Assembly: GCA_947177695.1 (NCBI GenBank)
Contig: CAMWVO010000019.1
Location: 1 to 13,757 of the forward strand
Direction of reading: 5' to 3'
DNA: 13,757 nt
From: an uncultured Clostridia bacterium
GTDB lineage: Bacteria > Bacillota > Clostridia > Oscillospirales > Ruminococcaceae
Positions 6,245-13,356 of the stretch are shown here, in pieces. The notes under the pieces are model-generated. The model saw only the letters and a list, made by a program, of their open reading frames with translations, was not told the origin of the DNA and searched no databases. Each line of letters begins with the position of its first letter. Positions within the stretch are counted from its first letter, which is position 1. The position numbers and the translations under genes were made by a program.

Positions 6245-8326
6245 GTGAAAAAAATATTGAATAACATGGTAACGGTATTCGTTATCCTGGCGATATTCCT
6301 TATCATCATTCCGCTCCCCACGTGGCTGCTGGATATGCTGTTTGTTGTGAACATCGCGCTTTCCCTTGTTATTCTCCTTATCACAATGTATATCAAGGAG
6401 CCGCTGGAATTTTCCATATTCCCGTCAATGCTCCTTATTACCACAATATTCAGGCTGGGTCTTAATATTTCCTCGACTCGTCAGATACTTATGAACGAGG
6501 GCTTTGCCGGGCATATAGTCGCGGCTTTCGGACAGTTCGTTATGGGCGGAAACGCGCTCATAGGCTTTATCGTATTCATACTTATAACCGTTGTGCAGAT
6601 GCTGGTCGTAACAAAGGGTGCGGAGCGAGTTGCCGAGGTAACAGCAAGATTTACTCTGGACGCTATGCCCGGTAAGCAGATGGCTATCGATGCCGACCTT
6701 AACTCCGGCATCATCACCGAGGACGAGGCAAAGGTACGCCGTGCCAAGATACAGCGTGAATCCGACTTCTTCGGAGCTATGGACGGTGCTTCCAAGTTCG
6801 TAAAGGGAGACGCTACGTTCTCTATCGTGGCGGCAATAGTAAACCTGCTGGGCGGCGCAGTCGTAGGTCTTATTTTCGACGGAATGGAATTTTCCCAGGT
6901 CCTGACCACCTATACGCTTGCAACGGTGGGTGACGGACTTTGCTCACAGCTCCCAGCATTGCTTATTTCCACTGCAATGGGTATGATTGTTACCCGTTCA
7001 GCTTCAGAGGACAGCCTTAACATCGACATCAAAAATCAGTTCACCGCGCAGCCGCTGGTGCTCATTATTGCGGGCATGGTAATGTTCGTGATGATGCTTA
7101 TACCGGGCTTCCCGAAAATACAGCTTATTGTTCTCGGCGCGGTTCTTCTTGCTTTGGGCATCATGCTTATGCGTACCCAGAGAGAGCTTGCAACCGAAAA
7201 CGATATTGCGGCTCAGGAAATGGCTGAAAACAGAGAAGCCCTTTCCGAGATGGAATACTACAAGGACATCGACAATGTTTACAAGCTGCTTAATGTTGAG
7301 CCGATCGAAATGGAGTTCGGCTACAGCCTTATCCCTCTTGCGGACGAAAGCTCGGGCGGCACGCTTATCGAGCGTGTGGTAATCTTCCGAAAGCAGTTCG
7401 CTATGGATATGGGTATGGTTTTCCCGTCGGTAAGAATGACCGACAACCAGCACATCAACCCGAACCAGTATGTTATAAAGGTAAAGGGCGAGGTGGTCGC
7501 TCACGCGGAGATACTTATGGATCACTACCTTGCGCTGGACAGCGGAAGCGTTACCAAGGAAATAGACGGTATCGACACCGTTGAACCCGCCTTTAATATT
7601 CCCGCGAAATGGATACCGGAGCAGGATAAGCTCCGCGCCGAGATCGCAGGCTATACGCTTATCGACCCGACGTCGGTAATCATTACCCACCTGTCGGAGA
7701 TAATAAAAAATTACGCTCACGAGCTTTTGTCAAGGCAGGACGTTAAGACCATGCTTGATAAGCTCAAGCAGACAAACGCCGCCGTGGTGGACGATATCGT
7801 TCCGAATATCGTTTCCCCAGCGTATCTGCAAAAGGTGCTGTGTCTGCTCCTGAAGGAAAGCGTCCCCATCAGGGACTTGCAGACCATTCTGGAGACTATC
7901 GCGGACAATCAGTACAACATGAAGGATGTGGACATCACCACCGAGTACGTCCGTCAGGCTTTGAAGCGAACCATCACACGCCGCTTCTCGGACGGCGGAC
8001 AGATAAGAGTTCTGACGCTGGATACGGAGACGGAAAACAAGATAGTGGCTTCCGTCAAAAAGTCCGAGCAGGGCTCATACCTTGCTATGGATCCCCAGAC
8101 GATACAGTCGCTTGTGGCTTCCCTTAATGCGCAGATCGACAGGGTAAAGGACGTTGTTCCAATGCCTATCGTTCTGACTTCGCCTATCGTGCGAATTTAT
8201 TTCAAAAAGCTTATCGACCAGTTTATACCAAATGTTACTGTGCTTTCGTTCAGCGAGATAGACAATTCCGTGCAGATACAGGCTGTGGGAAATGTTGCTC
8301 TCGATGAGGACATGGCGGGAGTTTAA
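6245..8326 (+). CDS. flhA: Flagellar export gate protein FlhA
   Basis: A 693-residue protein of normal FlhA length. The first ~330 residues contain the membrane helices and the FHIPEP-family signature at residues 135-146 (RFTLDAMPGKQM), followed by AIDADLNSGIITEDEAK; the rest is the cytoplasmic substrate- and chaperone-docking domain (IIKNYAHELLSRQDVK region). FlhA forms the nonameric ring of the export gate that uses proton motive force. The start is GTG at 6245; an in-frame stop at 6203-6205 rules out anything further upstream. The ribosome binding site is not ideal: AGGAAAGG ends about 16 bases before the GTG. ATG at 6266 is possible but would remove the first residues of helix 1. A weak GAGGAC/GTCCTC dyad (6175-6180 with 6197-6202) lies in the 91-base gap before it. 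Confidence 0.97.
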   Translation: MKKILNNMVTVFVILAIFLIIIPLPTWLLDMLFVVNIALSLVILLITMYIKEPLEFSIFPSMLLITTIFRLGLNISSTRQILMNEGFAGHIVAAFGQFVMGGNALIGFIVFILITVVQMLVVTKGAERVAEVTARFTLDAMPGKQMAIDADLNSGIITEDEAKVRRAKIQRESDFFGAMDGASKFVKGDATFSIVAAIVNLLGGAVVGLIFDGMEFSQVLTTYTLATVGDGLCSQLPALLISTAMGMIVTRSASEDSLNIDIKNQFTAQPLVLIIAGMVMFVMMLIPGFPKIQLIVLGAVLLALGIMLMRTQRELATENDIAAQEMAENREALSEMEYYKDIDNVYKLLNVEPIEMEFGYSLIPLADESSGGTLIERVVIFRKQFAMDMGMVFPSVRMTDNQHINPNQYVIKVKGEVVAHAEILMDHYLALDSGSVTKEIDGIDTVEPAFNIPAKWIPEQDKLRAEIAGYTLIDPTSVIITHLSEIIKNYAHELLSRQDVKTMLDKLKQTNAAVVDDIVPNIVSPAYLQKVLCLLLKESVPIRDLQTILETIADNQYNMKDVDITTEYVRQALKRTITRRFSDGGQIRVLTLDTETENKIVASVKKSEQGSYLAMDPQTIQSLVASLNAQIDRVKDVVPMPIVLTSPIVRIYFKKLIDQFIPNVTVLSFSEIDNSVQIQAVGNVALDEDMAGV

Positions 8327-8366
8327 CGCCTGCCGAGACTGAATACGGCTGACGGAGGTGAGTTCT

Positions 8367-9131
8367 GTGACTGATAACGAAAAAGAGGCAAGAGCCCTGC
8401 TGCTTCTCAAATACAAGGAGACAGGCGACAAGGCTCTCCGCAACCGCGTTATCATGGCTTATATGAATATTGTCAAATTCGCTGCGCTGTCAACAAGGAA
8501 TATGTACATCAAGTTTGCGGAGACCGACGACGTCATTAACGAGGCGACTATCGCCCTTATGAGCGCGGTGGACAGCTTCGATTACAAAAAAGGCGTGAAG
8601 TTTGAGACCTATGCGTCCATAAAGGTGCGCGGCGCGATCATAGACTTTATCAGGCGGCAGGACTTTATTCCCCGCGGGATAAGACGCTTTGCCAAAGATT
8701 ATGACGCCGCATATTCGGCTCTTTACGAGGAGCTGGACAGAGAGCCTACCGTCGAGGAGCTTGCGGAAAGAATGAAGCTTCCCGTGGAAAAGCTTGAAAG
8801 CTGCGCGGCTCAGGCTGCCGCGGCGCAGACCCTTTCCTTTGAGGAAATGGTCATGGACAGCGGCTTCGATATCGCCGAAAAAGCCGACGACGACGGAATG
8901 TGGTCGGCAGAGGCGGGAGTTCACAGACAGGAAAAGCTCCGGTACCTTGCCGAAGCAATCAAGTCCCTCAAGGAAAGAGAGAGGCTGGTCATTACACTTT
9001 ATTATTACGAAAAACTGAGGTTTTCCGATATAGGAAAGGTTCTGGACGTTTCGGAAAGCCGCGTCTGCCAGCTGCACTCGCAGGCGGTACAGAAAATGAA
9101 GAAATATCTCGGAGACTACTTGAACAAATAG
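8367..9131 (+). CDS. sigD: Flagellar sigma factor, sigma-28 family (SigD/FliA)
   Basis: A 254-residue sigma-70-family protein of the FliA/WhiG/SigD subgroup. Region 2 covers about residues 30-100, with DDVINEATIALMSAVDSFD and the well conserved KGVKFETYASIKVRGAIIDF; RQDFIPRGIRR leads into region 3; region 4 is at about 200-250 (LKERERLVITLYYYE...FSDIGKVLDVSESRVCQLH), containing the DNA-binding helix-turn-helix. Start choice: GGAGGTG at 8354-8360 is 6 bases before GTG at 8367, whereas the alternative GTG at 8358 is itself part of that ribosome binding site. It directs late flagellar genes such as flagellin and chemotaxis genes, usually held back by FlgM, which is not in this window. It directly follows flhA, without the flhF/flhG/che genes normally in between. 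Confidence 0.94.
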   Translation: MTDNEKEARALLLLKYKETGDKALRNRVIMAYMNIVKFAALSTRNMYIKFAETDDVINEATIALMSAVDSFDYKKGVKFETYASIKVRGAIIDFIRRQDFIPRGIRRFAKDYDAAYSALYEELDREPTVEELAERMKLPVEKLESCAAQAAAAQTLSFEEMVMDSGFDIAEKADDDGMWSAEAGVHRQEKLRYLAEAIKSLKERERLVITLYYYEKLRFSDIGKVLDVSESRVCQLHSQAVQKMKKYLGDYLNK

Positions 9132-9142
9132 GAGGTATCAGA

Positions 9143-9898
9143 ATGCTCAGAGGCTACTACACCGCGGCAAACGGTATCATCAACGAACAGAGGATACTTA
9201 ATGTCATCACCAATAACCTTGCCAATGCCAAAACGGCGGGCTACAAGGCGGACGAGGCTATCCCCATAACCTTTGCGGAGGAGCTGCTGCTCATTAACAA
9301 CAGGCACAGTCAGACGGGTACTATCCGTTACCGCACCATTGACTATACCTACACCGACACCAAGCAGGGCACGTTTGAGAACACGGGTTCCCGTCTGGAC
9401 ATCGCGCTTGTGGGCAATATCTACTTCAATATCGAAGAGCGCAGAACAGGCGAGAGACTGCTTTCAAGGAACGGTCAGTTTACGATAAACGGCGAGGGCT
9501 ATCTTACTCTCGGAACTACGGGCTATGTCCTTGACGAGAACGGCGAGAGGATACAGCTGGGTACAGCCAACTTCCAGGTAGACCGCTTCGGCGAGCTTAC
9601 CGTCAACGACGGCAGAGTATTTCAGCTGGGACTCAGCTTCGTTCCACCTGAGAGCGACGTTGAAAAGGTTGACGACAATCTTATGAGACCTTACGAGGAC
9701 ACGCCTATCGGAAATATTCCCGAGGGCATGGTCTATCAGGTAAAGCAGGGCTGGTTCGAGCGTTCCAACGTGGACGTTGCGGAGGAGACCATTGCGGCTA
9801 TGGACGCGCAGCACGTTTTCACCGCGTGCAGCTCCGCCCTTAAAATAGCAAACAGCATCAATCAGCTTGCGGTAAACGAGCTTGCAAGCATCACCTGA
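9143..9898 (+). CDS. flgF: Flagellar rod protein, FlgF/FlhO type
   Basis: A 251-residue protein with the N-terminal rod/hook signature at residues 10-34 (INEQRILNVITNNLANAKTAGYK), a beta-rich middle (LLSRNGQFTINGEGYLTLGTTGY) and the C-terminal coiled-coil region (SNVDVAEETIAAMDAQHVFTA) that closes the axial structure. The start is ATG 9143, 6 bases after AGGAGGT, which overlaps the sigD stop; the open frame upstream overlaps sigD in another phase and is not coding. These proteins build the distal rod of the flagellar axle and are exported by the apparatus encoded upstream. It corresponds to the first of the pair FlhO/FlhP in Bacillus. Whether to call it FlgF or a FlgG paralogue cannot be settled from sequence alone. 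Confidence 0.85.
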   Translation: MLRGYYTAANGIINEQRILNVITNNLANAKTAGYKADEAIPITFAEELLLINNRHSQTGTIRYRTIDYTYTDTKQGTFENTGSRLDIALVGNIYFNIEERRTGERLLSRNGQFTINGEGYLTLGTTGYVLDENGERIQLGTANFQVDRFGELTVNDGRVFQLGLSFVPPESDVEKVDDNLMRPYEDTPIGNIPEGMVYQVKQGWFERSNVDVAEETIAAMDAQHVFTACSSALKIANSINQLAVNELASIT

Positions 9899-9951
9899 GC
9901 GGCGGCACACTGACCGCTGTCCGGAATAAATTCTGAAAGGAACTTGAAGCT

Positions 9952-10695
9952 ATGAGCAATATCGGTTACTATACCGCCGCTTCGGGCGTAATAAGCTATC
10001 AGTACGCTATGGACGTTACGGCGAATAACCTTGCAAACGTGAATACTTTCGGCTTTAAGGCGTCGAGACCGTCGTTTGCCGACCTTATTTACACGGAGAG
10101 AAACAACAACAACACCGAGACCCAGTTCGGTCACGGCGTAAGAGTTCAGAAAACCGACATGATGTTCGAGCAGTCTGCTCTCAGAGAAACGGGCAGACCT
10201 CTCGACTTTGCGGCTCTGGACGAGGGCTTCTTTGCGATACTTACTCCCGAAAACTTTGTCACCTACACCAAGGACGGCTCGTTTATAATTACAAAGGAGA
10301 GCGAGGCTGAGGACGCTCCGTGGCTTCTGTGCAACTCATGGGGCGGCTGGGTGCTTGACTATGAGGGAAACCGCATTGAGGTGCCCTTTAAGGAGGATTC
10401 TCCCACGGAAATAGACGACTCGGAGCTTGCACAGATGATCGGCGTGTACAAGTTTGAAGATCCCTACGGTCTGGATATGATCGGGGACAACTACTATACC
10501 GAGACGGCTTCAAGCGGTCCTGCAATAGCGGACGAAGGCGCGGGCAAAAAGCAGAGATGGCTGGAGGCGTCGGGTACGAACGTAGCTAACGAGATGACAA
10601 AGGTCATCGAGTACCAGAGGGCTTATCAGCTTAACGTAAATATGGTAAAGACCCACGATGAGCTGGAAAATATTATAAACAATCTAAGGAACTGA
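9952..10695 (+). CDS. flgG: Flagellar distal rod protein, FlgG/FlhP type
   Basis: A 247-residue protein with the rod signature near the N-terminus (YAMDVTANNLANVNTFGFK), a middle domain containing GFFAILTPENFVTYTKDGSF, and a C-terminus (LEASGTNVANEMTKVIEYQRAYQLN...) that fits the FlgG consensus more closely than its upstream neighbour does. It most likely forms the distal rod that passes through the outer layers to the hook. The ATG is 9 bases after AAAGGAA. It lies 53 bases after the flgF-type gene and clearly shares its fold, so the two probably arose by duplication. Confidence 0.87.
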   Translation: MSNIGYYTAASGVISYQYAMDVTANNLANVNTFGFKASRPSFADLIYTERNNNNTETQFGHGVRVQKTDMMFEQSALRETGRPLDFAALDEGFFAILTPENFVTYTKDGSFIITKESEAEDAPWLLCNSWGGWVLDYEGNRIEVPFKEDSPTEIDDSELAQMIGVYKFEDPYGLDMIGDNYYTETASSGPAIADEGAGKKQRWLEASGTNVANEMTKVIEYQRAYQLNVNMVKTHDELENIINNLRN

Positions 10696-10718
10696 TTTAG
10701 AGGAAAGGATACAGCAGT

Positions 10719-11339
10719 ATGATAAAAAATATTGAGCAGCTTCAGGATATGCATCTCGACGTTCTGAAGGAGCTTGGAAGCATAGGGTCGGGAAATGCTG
10801 CCAGCGCGCTTTCCGAGGTTTTGCAGTGCAATACGGACATAGCGGTTCCGTCCGTTAAGGTTCTGGACTTCAGCGACGCGGTGAATTTTCTGGGAGGTCC
10901 CGAACATATTGCGATAGGTATGCTTATAAACATGAGCGGCGATATTACAGGAATGATGCTCTATGTTCTTCAGCATTCCTTTGCAAGCAGAATGACAAAG
11001 GCTCTTTTCGGCTCGGAAATAGAAAACCTGCTTGAAATGAACGACATGGAAAAATCCTTTATTTCCGAGGTCGGAAATATTATGGGAGGCTCGTACATAA
11101 ATGCGATAGCGGCTCTTACAGGCATGACTATTGATATATCTGTGCCCGTAATGACCGTGGATATGGTCGGAGCAATATTAAGCGTTCCGGTCATAGAATT
11201 TGCACAGGTCGGAAATAAAGCGCTTTTTATTGACGACAGCTTTAAAATAGACGGCGGTGAAATAAAAAGCAATATGATACTTGTTCCCGAGATGGAGTCT
11301 CTTGAAACTCTTTTCACAAGACTGGGAGTGAGTATATAA
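10719..11339 (+). CDS. cheC: CheY-P phosphatase CheC
   Basis: A 206-residue protein made of two CheC half-repeats. The second active site is intact: S113/E117/N120 with P143 at the expected x22 distance (SFISEVGNIMGG). The first keeps D14, E18 and P44 but has S21 where the catalytic Asn is expected (DVLKELGSIGSGNAA), so it may be inactive. CheC hydrolyses CheY-P in the cytoplasm and, when bound to CheD, links CheY-P level to receptor adaptation. The ATG is 9 bases after AAAGGA. The stop TAA overlaps the ATG of cheD by one base, a coupling arrangement typical of the CheC-CheD pair. FliY in this window is the second phosphatase of the same fold, but with the FliN domain. Confidence 0.95.
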   Translation: MIKNIEQLQDMHLDVLKELGSIGSGNAASALSEVLQCNTDIAVPSVKVLDFSDAVNFLGGPEHIAIGMLINMSGDITGMMLYVLQHSFASRMTKALFGSEIENLLEMNDMEKSFISEVGNIMGGSYINAIAALTGMTIDISVPVMTVDMVGAILSVPVIEFAQVGNKALFIDDSFKIDGGEIKSNMILVPEMESLETLFTRLGVSI

Positions 11340-11821
11340 TGGCAAACACTGTTACGGTTGGCATTGCGGATTTGAACGTTGTAAAAGCGCCTGATGTACT
11401 GGTCACATATGCTCTCGGTTCGTGCGTGGGCATCTGTCTGTACGACCCCGACAAAAAGATCGCGGGACTGGCGCATATCATGCTGCCGCTTAGCACGGAG
11501 GCAGCTCAGGGTGTTAACAACAAGCGCAGATACGCGGATACGGGCATAGAGGAGCTTATCCAGAAGATGACTATGCTCGGAGCGAACAAGGCGCGTCTTA
11601 CAGCCAAAATCGCCGGGGGAGCCCAGATGTTCAGTGTTAATTCAACGGTGTTCAACATAGGCGAGAGAAATGTTGCGGCGGTAAAGAAAGTTCTGTCTTC
11701 GCACAGGATAAGAATAATTGCGGAGGAGACAGGGGCAAATTTCGGACGCACCCAGTATTTCTACGGAGAAACGGGAATCATGGAAATACGCGCCGCCACA
11801 AGACCGACAAAGACGTATTGA
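11339..11821 (+). CDS. cheD: Receptor glutamine deamidase CheD
   Basis: A 160-residue protein with the CheD catalytic set: C29 in ALGSCVGICLYD, H46 in GLAHIMLP and T23 just before it. The KIAGGAQMF and FGRTQYFY-type stretches are also characteristic. CheD deamidates Gln residues in chemoreceptor (MCP) signalling domains, making them fit for methylation, and binds CheC as both substrate mimic and activator. Translation starts at the ATG sharing one base with the cheC stop; GGGAG at 11324-11328 inside cheC is the likely ribosome binding site. It is the last gene of the unit and is followed by a terminator about 50 bases later. Confidence 0.96.
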   Translation: MANTVTVGIADLNVVKAPDVLVTYALGSCVGICLYDPDKKIAGLAHIMLPLSTEAAQGVNNKRRYADTGIEELIQKMTMLGANKARLTAKIAGGAQMFSVNSTVFNIGERNVAAVKKVLSSHRIRIIAEETGANFGRTQYFYGETGIMEIRAATRPTKTY

Positions 11822-11868
11822 CGGTACGCGGCTTGGCAGCGGAAATTGGTATGATATTGCGAAACTGA

Positions 11869-11902
11869 AAAGGGTATCGCCCGATTGGGAGCGATACCCT
11901 TA
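11869..11902. terminator. Bidirectional terminator between cheD and mazF
   Basis: AAGGGTATCGC (11870-11880, allowing for the flanking A) pairs perfectly with GCGATACCCTT (11891-11901) around a 10-base loop. On the minus strand the stem is followed by TTTT, and on the plus strand by a T/A-rich stretch rather than a clean T-run. It lies between convergent genes, so it can serve the fla/che operon and mazF, more convincingly the latter. Confidence 0.75.
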
Positions 11903-12005
11903 TACTATTTCGCGACCTAAATATGTACAAAAAATTCAAACAAAAACTTACGTATATGGTTTTTGTGCAGAATTTTTTGCTTACATATTGGGAGTGAAAT
12001 AGTAT
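11902..12005. repeat. 104-bp nested imperfect inverted repeat (MITE or foldback-like)
   Basis: Paired arms from outside in: ATACTATTTC (11902-11911) with GAAATAGTAT (11996-12005); AATATGTA (11920-11927) with TACATATT (11982-11989); CAAAAAATTC (11928-11937) with GAATTTTTTG (11970-11979); ACAAAAAC (11940-11947) with GTTTTTGT (11959-11966). The loop is 11 bases. In total 36 perfectly matched pairs are separated only by small internal loops. The element is far richer in A and T than the genes around it and has no coding frame of its own. The outermost bases allow a TA target duplication, as in IS630/mariner-derived MITEs, but TA is self-complementary, so this is not proof. Confidence 0.6.
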
Positions 12006-12022
12006 TATGCTGTGTTATATCC

Positions 12023-12053
12023 ACATAAGACAAAGACGCGCAAAGTCTTATGT
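12023..12053 (-). terminator. Hairpin over the mazF stop codon
   Basis: ACATAAGAC (12023-12031) and GTCTTATGT (12045-12053) form a perfect 9-bp stem with a 13-base loop. On the mazF strand the stem starts with the last sense codon ACA and the TAA stop. No T-run follows (GGATATAAC), so it is a weak terminator at best and may instead protect or expose the mRNA 3' end. A better terminator lies further on at 11869-11902. Confidence 0.4.
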
Positions 12054-12410
12054 AGCGTCGTTATGCAGACCGAAGCTGATGGACAGGGCGCTGTTGACTC
12101 TGGTCATAGCGGTTGGGTCAAGCTCACCCATGCGTTCCTTGAGACGTTTTTTGTCGATGGTTCTGATCTGTTCGAGAAGAACGATGCTGTCCTTTTGAAG
12201 CCCGCACTTGTCGGCGTTAAGCTCGATGTGTGTGGGCAGCTTTGATTTTTCCCGCTGACTTGTTATCGCCGCGGCAATGACCGTGGGACTGTGTTTGTTG
12301 CCCACGTCGTTCTGGACGATCAGCACGGGACGTATCCCGCCCTGTTCAGAGCCCACAACGGGGCTGAGGTCTGCGTAGTAGATTTCTCCCCTTTTTACCG
12401 GCACTTTCAT
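12048..12410 (-). CDS. mazF: MazF/EndoA family mRNA interferase toxin
   Basis: A 120-residue protein that follows the Bacillus EndoA pattern almost throughout: VKRGEIYYADLSPVVGSEQGGIRPVLIVQND at residues 5-35, then AAAITSQ, KLPTHIEL and DSIVLLEQIRTIDKKRL. The residues equivalent to the catalytic pair of EndoA are R27 and T50. MazF toxins cut single-stranded RNA at short sequences (UACAU for EndoA) and stop translation under stress. The start ATG is 12408-12410, 5 bases after AGGAGTG. No antitoxin gene is visible: the 186 bases upstream hold no plausible frame and the next upstream gene is an unrelated phosphatase. Either the antitoxin is elsewhere or the toxin is solitary. It is convergent with the fla/che operon and has no evident functional link to it. 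Confidence 0.95.
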   Translation of the reverse strand: MKVPVKRGEIYYADLSPVVGSEQGGIRPVLIVQNDVGNKHSPTVIAAAITSQREKSKLPTHIELNADKCGLQKDSIVLLEQIRTIDKKRLKERMGELDPTAMTRVNSALSISFGLHNDAT

Positions 12411-12431
12411 ACACTCCTATTTTACCGAGTT

Positions 12432-12461
12432 GCGGCAGACCTTTTGGGGTATTGCTGCCGC
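12432..12461 (-). promoter_or_regulatory. Hairpin in the mazF leader
   Basis: GCGGCAG (12432-12438) pairs with CTGCCGC (12455-12461) in a 7-bp GC-rich stem with a possible inner ACC/GGT pairing. It ends about 22 bases before the mazF start and about 13 before its ribosome binding site. There is no T-run, so regulation or stability is more likely than termination. Confidence 0.35.
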
Positions 12462-12546
12462 CTTATGGTATTATTGTTGACGGTTTTTGTGAAAATAATC
12501 ACCGCGCGCAATTTTTCATATTCGGCAAATATATTTGGACACTTTT

Positions 12547-12552
12547 ATTATA
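12547..12552 (-). promoter_or_regulatory. Possible -10 element for mazF
   Basis: On the minus strand there is an exact TATAAT at 12552-12547, which would give a leader of about 130 bases before mazF. No matching -35 (TTGACA-like) lies 16-18 bases upstream, so this is weak. Read-through from the phosphatase gene is an alternative. Confidence 0.25.
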
Positions 12553-12596
12553 TGCAGGAGGGGTTGTACGGGGTTAGGGGAAACAGGACAACAAGC

Positions 12597-13325
12597 CTAA
12601 TCGTGTCTTTGTTCCGCGTTGGCAAAGGTCTCGCAGAAGCGTCCCGCAAAAGCGGGAGGCTCGCCCGCCGCATAAAGGTGGGACACGTCACCGTAGGAGC
12701 TTACGCGGAAGAATGCCGCACCCTGACGGCGTTCCTCGCTGTGTACGGTCGTGACCGACGTGGGCGCAGCCATAAAGCCGTGCCATAATATCATGGGGGA
12801 GATGCCGAGAAGATGTCCCAGCATTACGCAGCCCACGCCAAAGTGACAGAAAAACACAATGGTGTCCTCGTTGGGCTTTACGGCGCGGTAGATGTTTCCC
12901 TCACGCCTGTAGCCGTGTTTTTCCAGAACAGTGTCAAGACCGCTTTGGACCGCTTCAATGCCCGCTTTCATGCCCGCGGACTTCATTATCGGCACGTTGT
13001 ACCATTCGTCCTTTAGGTAATATTCGGGAACGGCTGTCCAGTCGGCGGGAAGCATATCCCATGGGATACGCTTTGTACCTGTTTGGGGGTCGTCAATACG
13101 CACGTCGTACTCGCGGAGCCACGGCAGGACTTCCGCTTCGCGCTCCGCCTTTTTCAGCGTAAAGGACGCGGTGTCTTTTGCCCGTCCGAGAGGGGAAACG
13201 TAGTACGCCTTAACGTCAAGGGGAGCTATCCGCTCCGAGAGGATTTCGGCTTCCCGCCAGCCTTTTTCGGTGAGGGAATCTATGGAGTAGTCGGGGTCGC
13301 CGTGGCGGATTATAAGTATGTTCAT
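12597..13325 (-). CDS. Histidine phosphatase superfamily protein (phosphoglycerate mutase-like)
   Basis: A 242-residue protein with the RHG motif at residues 7-9 (LIIRHGDPDY), where H8 is the phospho-accepting His, the second Arg R48 in YVSPLGRAKDTA, the acidic residue E72 (LREYD), and the second catalytic His H161 in FFCHFGVG. These are the marks of the histidine phosphatase superfamily, which includes phosphoglycerate mutases, cobalamin pathway phosphatases (CobC) and phytases. The middle insert (residues about 75-140, with PWDMLPADW) is not one I can tie to a substrate, so no specific reaction is assigned. No signal peptide; cytoplasmic. The start ATG is 13323-13325 with GGAGG 11 bases upstream, preceded by a consensus promoter. 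It is followed by mazF after 186 bases. Confidence 0.88.
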   Translation of the reverse strand: MNILIIRHGDPDYSIDSLTEKGWREAEILSERIAPLDVKAYYVSPLGRAKDTASFTLKKAEREAEVLPWLREYDVRIDDPQTGTKRIPWDMLPADWTAVPEYYLKDEWYNVPIMKSAGMKAGIEAVQSGLDTVLEKHGYRREGNIYRAVKPNEDTIVFFCHFGVGCVMLGHLLGISPMILWHGFMAAPTSVTTVHSEERRQGAAFFRVSSYGDVSHLYAAGEPPAFAGRFCETFANAEQRHD

Positions 13326-13356
13326 TGGTGAAAATTCCTCCGGTATTTTTTATTTA

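Noticed and set aside
7004..7720. A 238-residue minus-strand open frame inside flhA (and similar ones in flhB, sigD and fliY)
   Set aside because: Shadow of strongly conserved FlhA sequence; the translation is rich in His, Tyr and Arg with no domain pattern.
1..8326. A type III secretion injectisome instead of a flagellum
   Set aside because: FliM, FliY, CheY, a sigma-28 factor, rod proteins and CheC/CheD surround the export genes, and no injectisome-specific genes (secretin, needle, translocators) are present.
8358..8366. GTG at 8358 as the start of the sigma factor
   Set aside because: This GTG is part of the GGAGGTG ribosome binding site for the GTG at 8367, which has the correct spacing.
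11718..12245. Short plus-strand frames after cheD (11718-12002, 12007-12198, 12012-12245)
   Set aside because: They run through the terminator, the inverted repeat and the antisense strand of mazF, with no ribosome binding site or recognisable protein.
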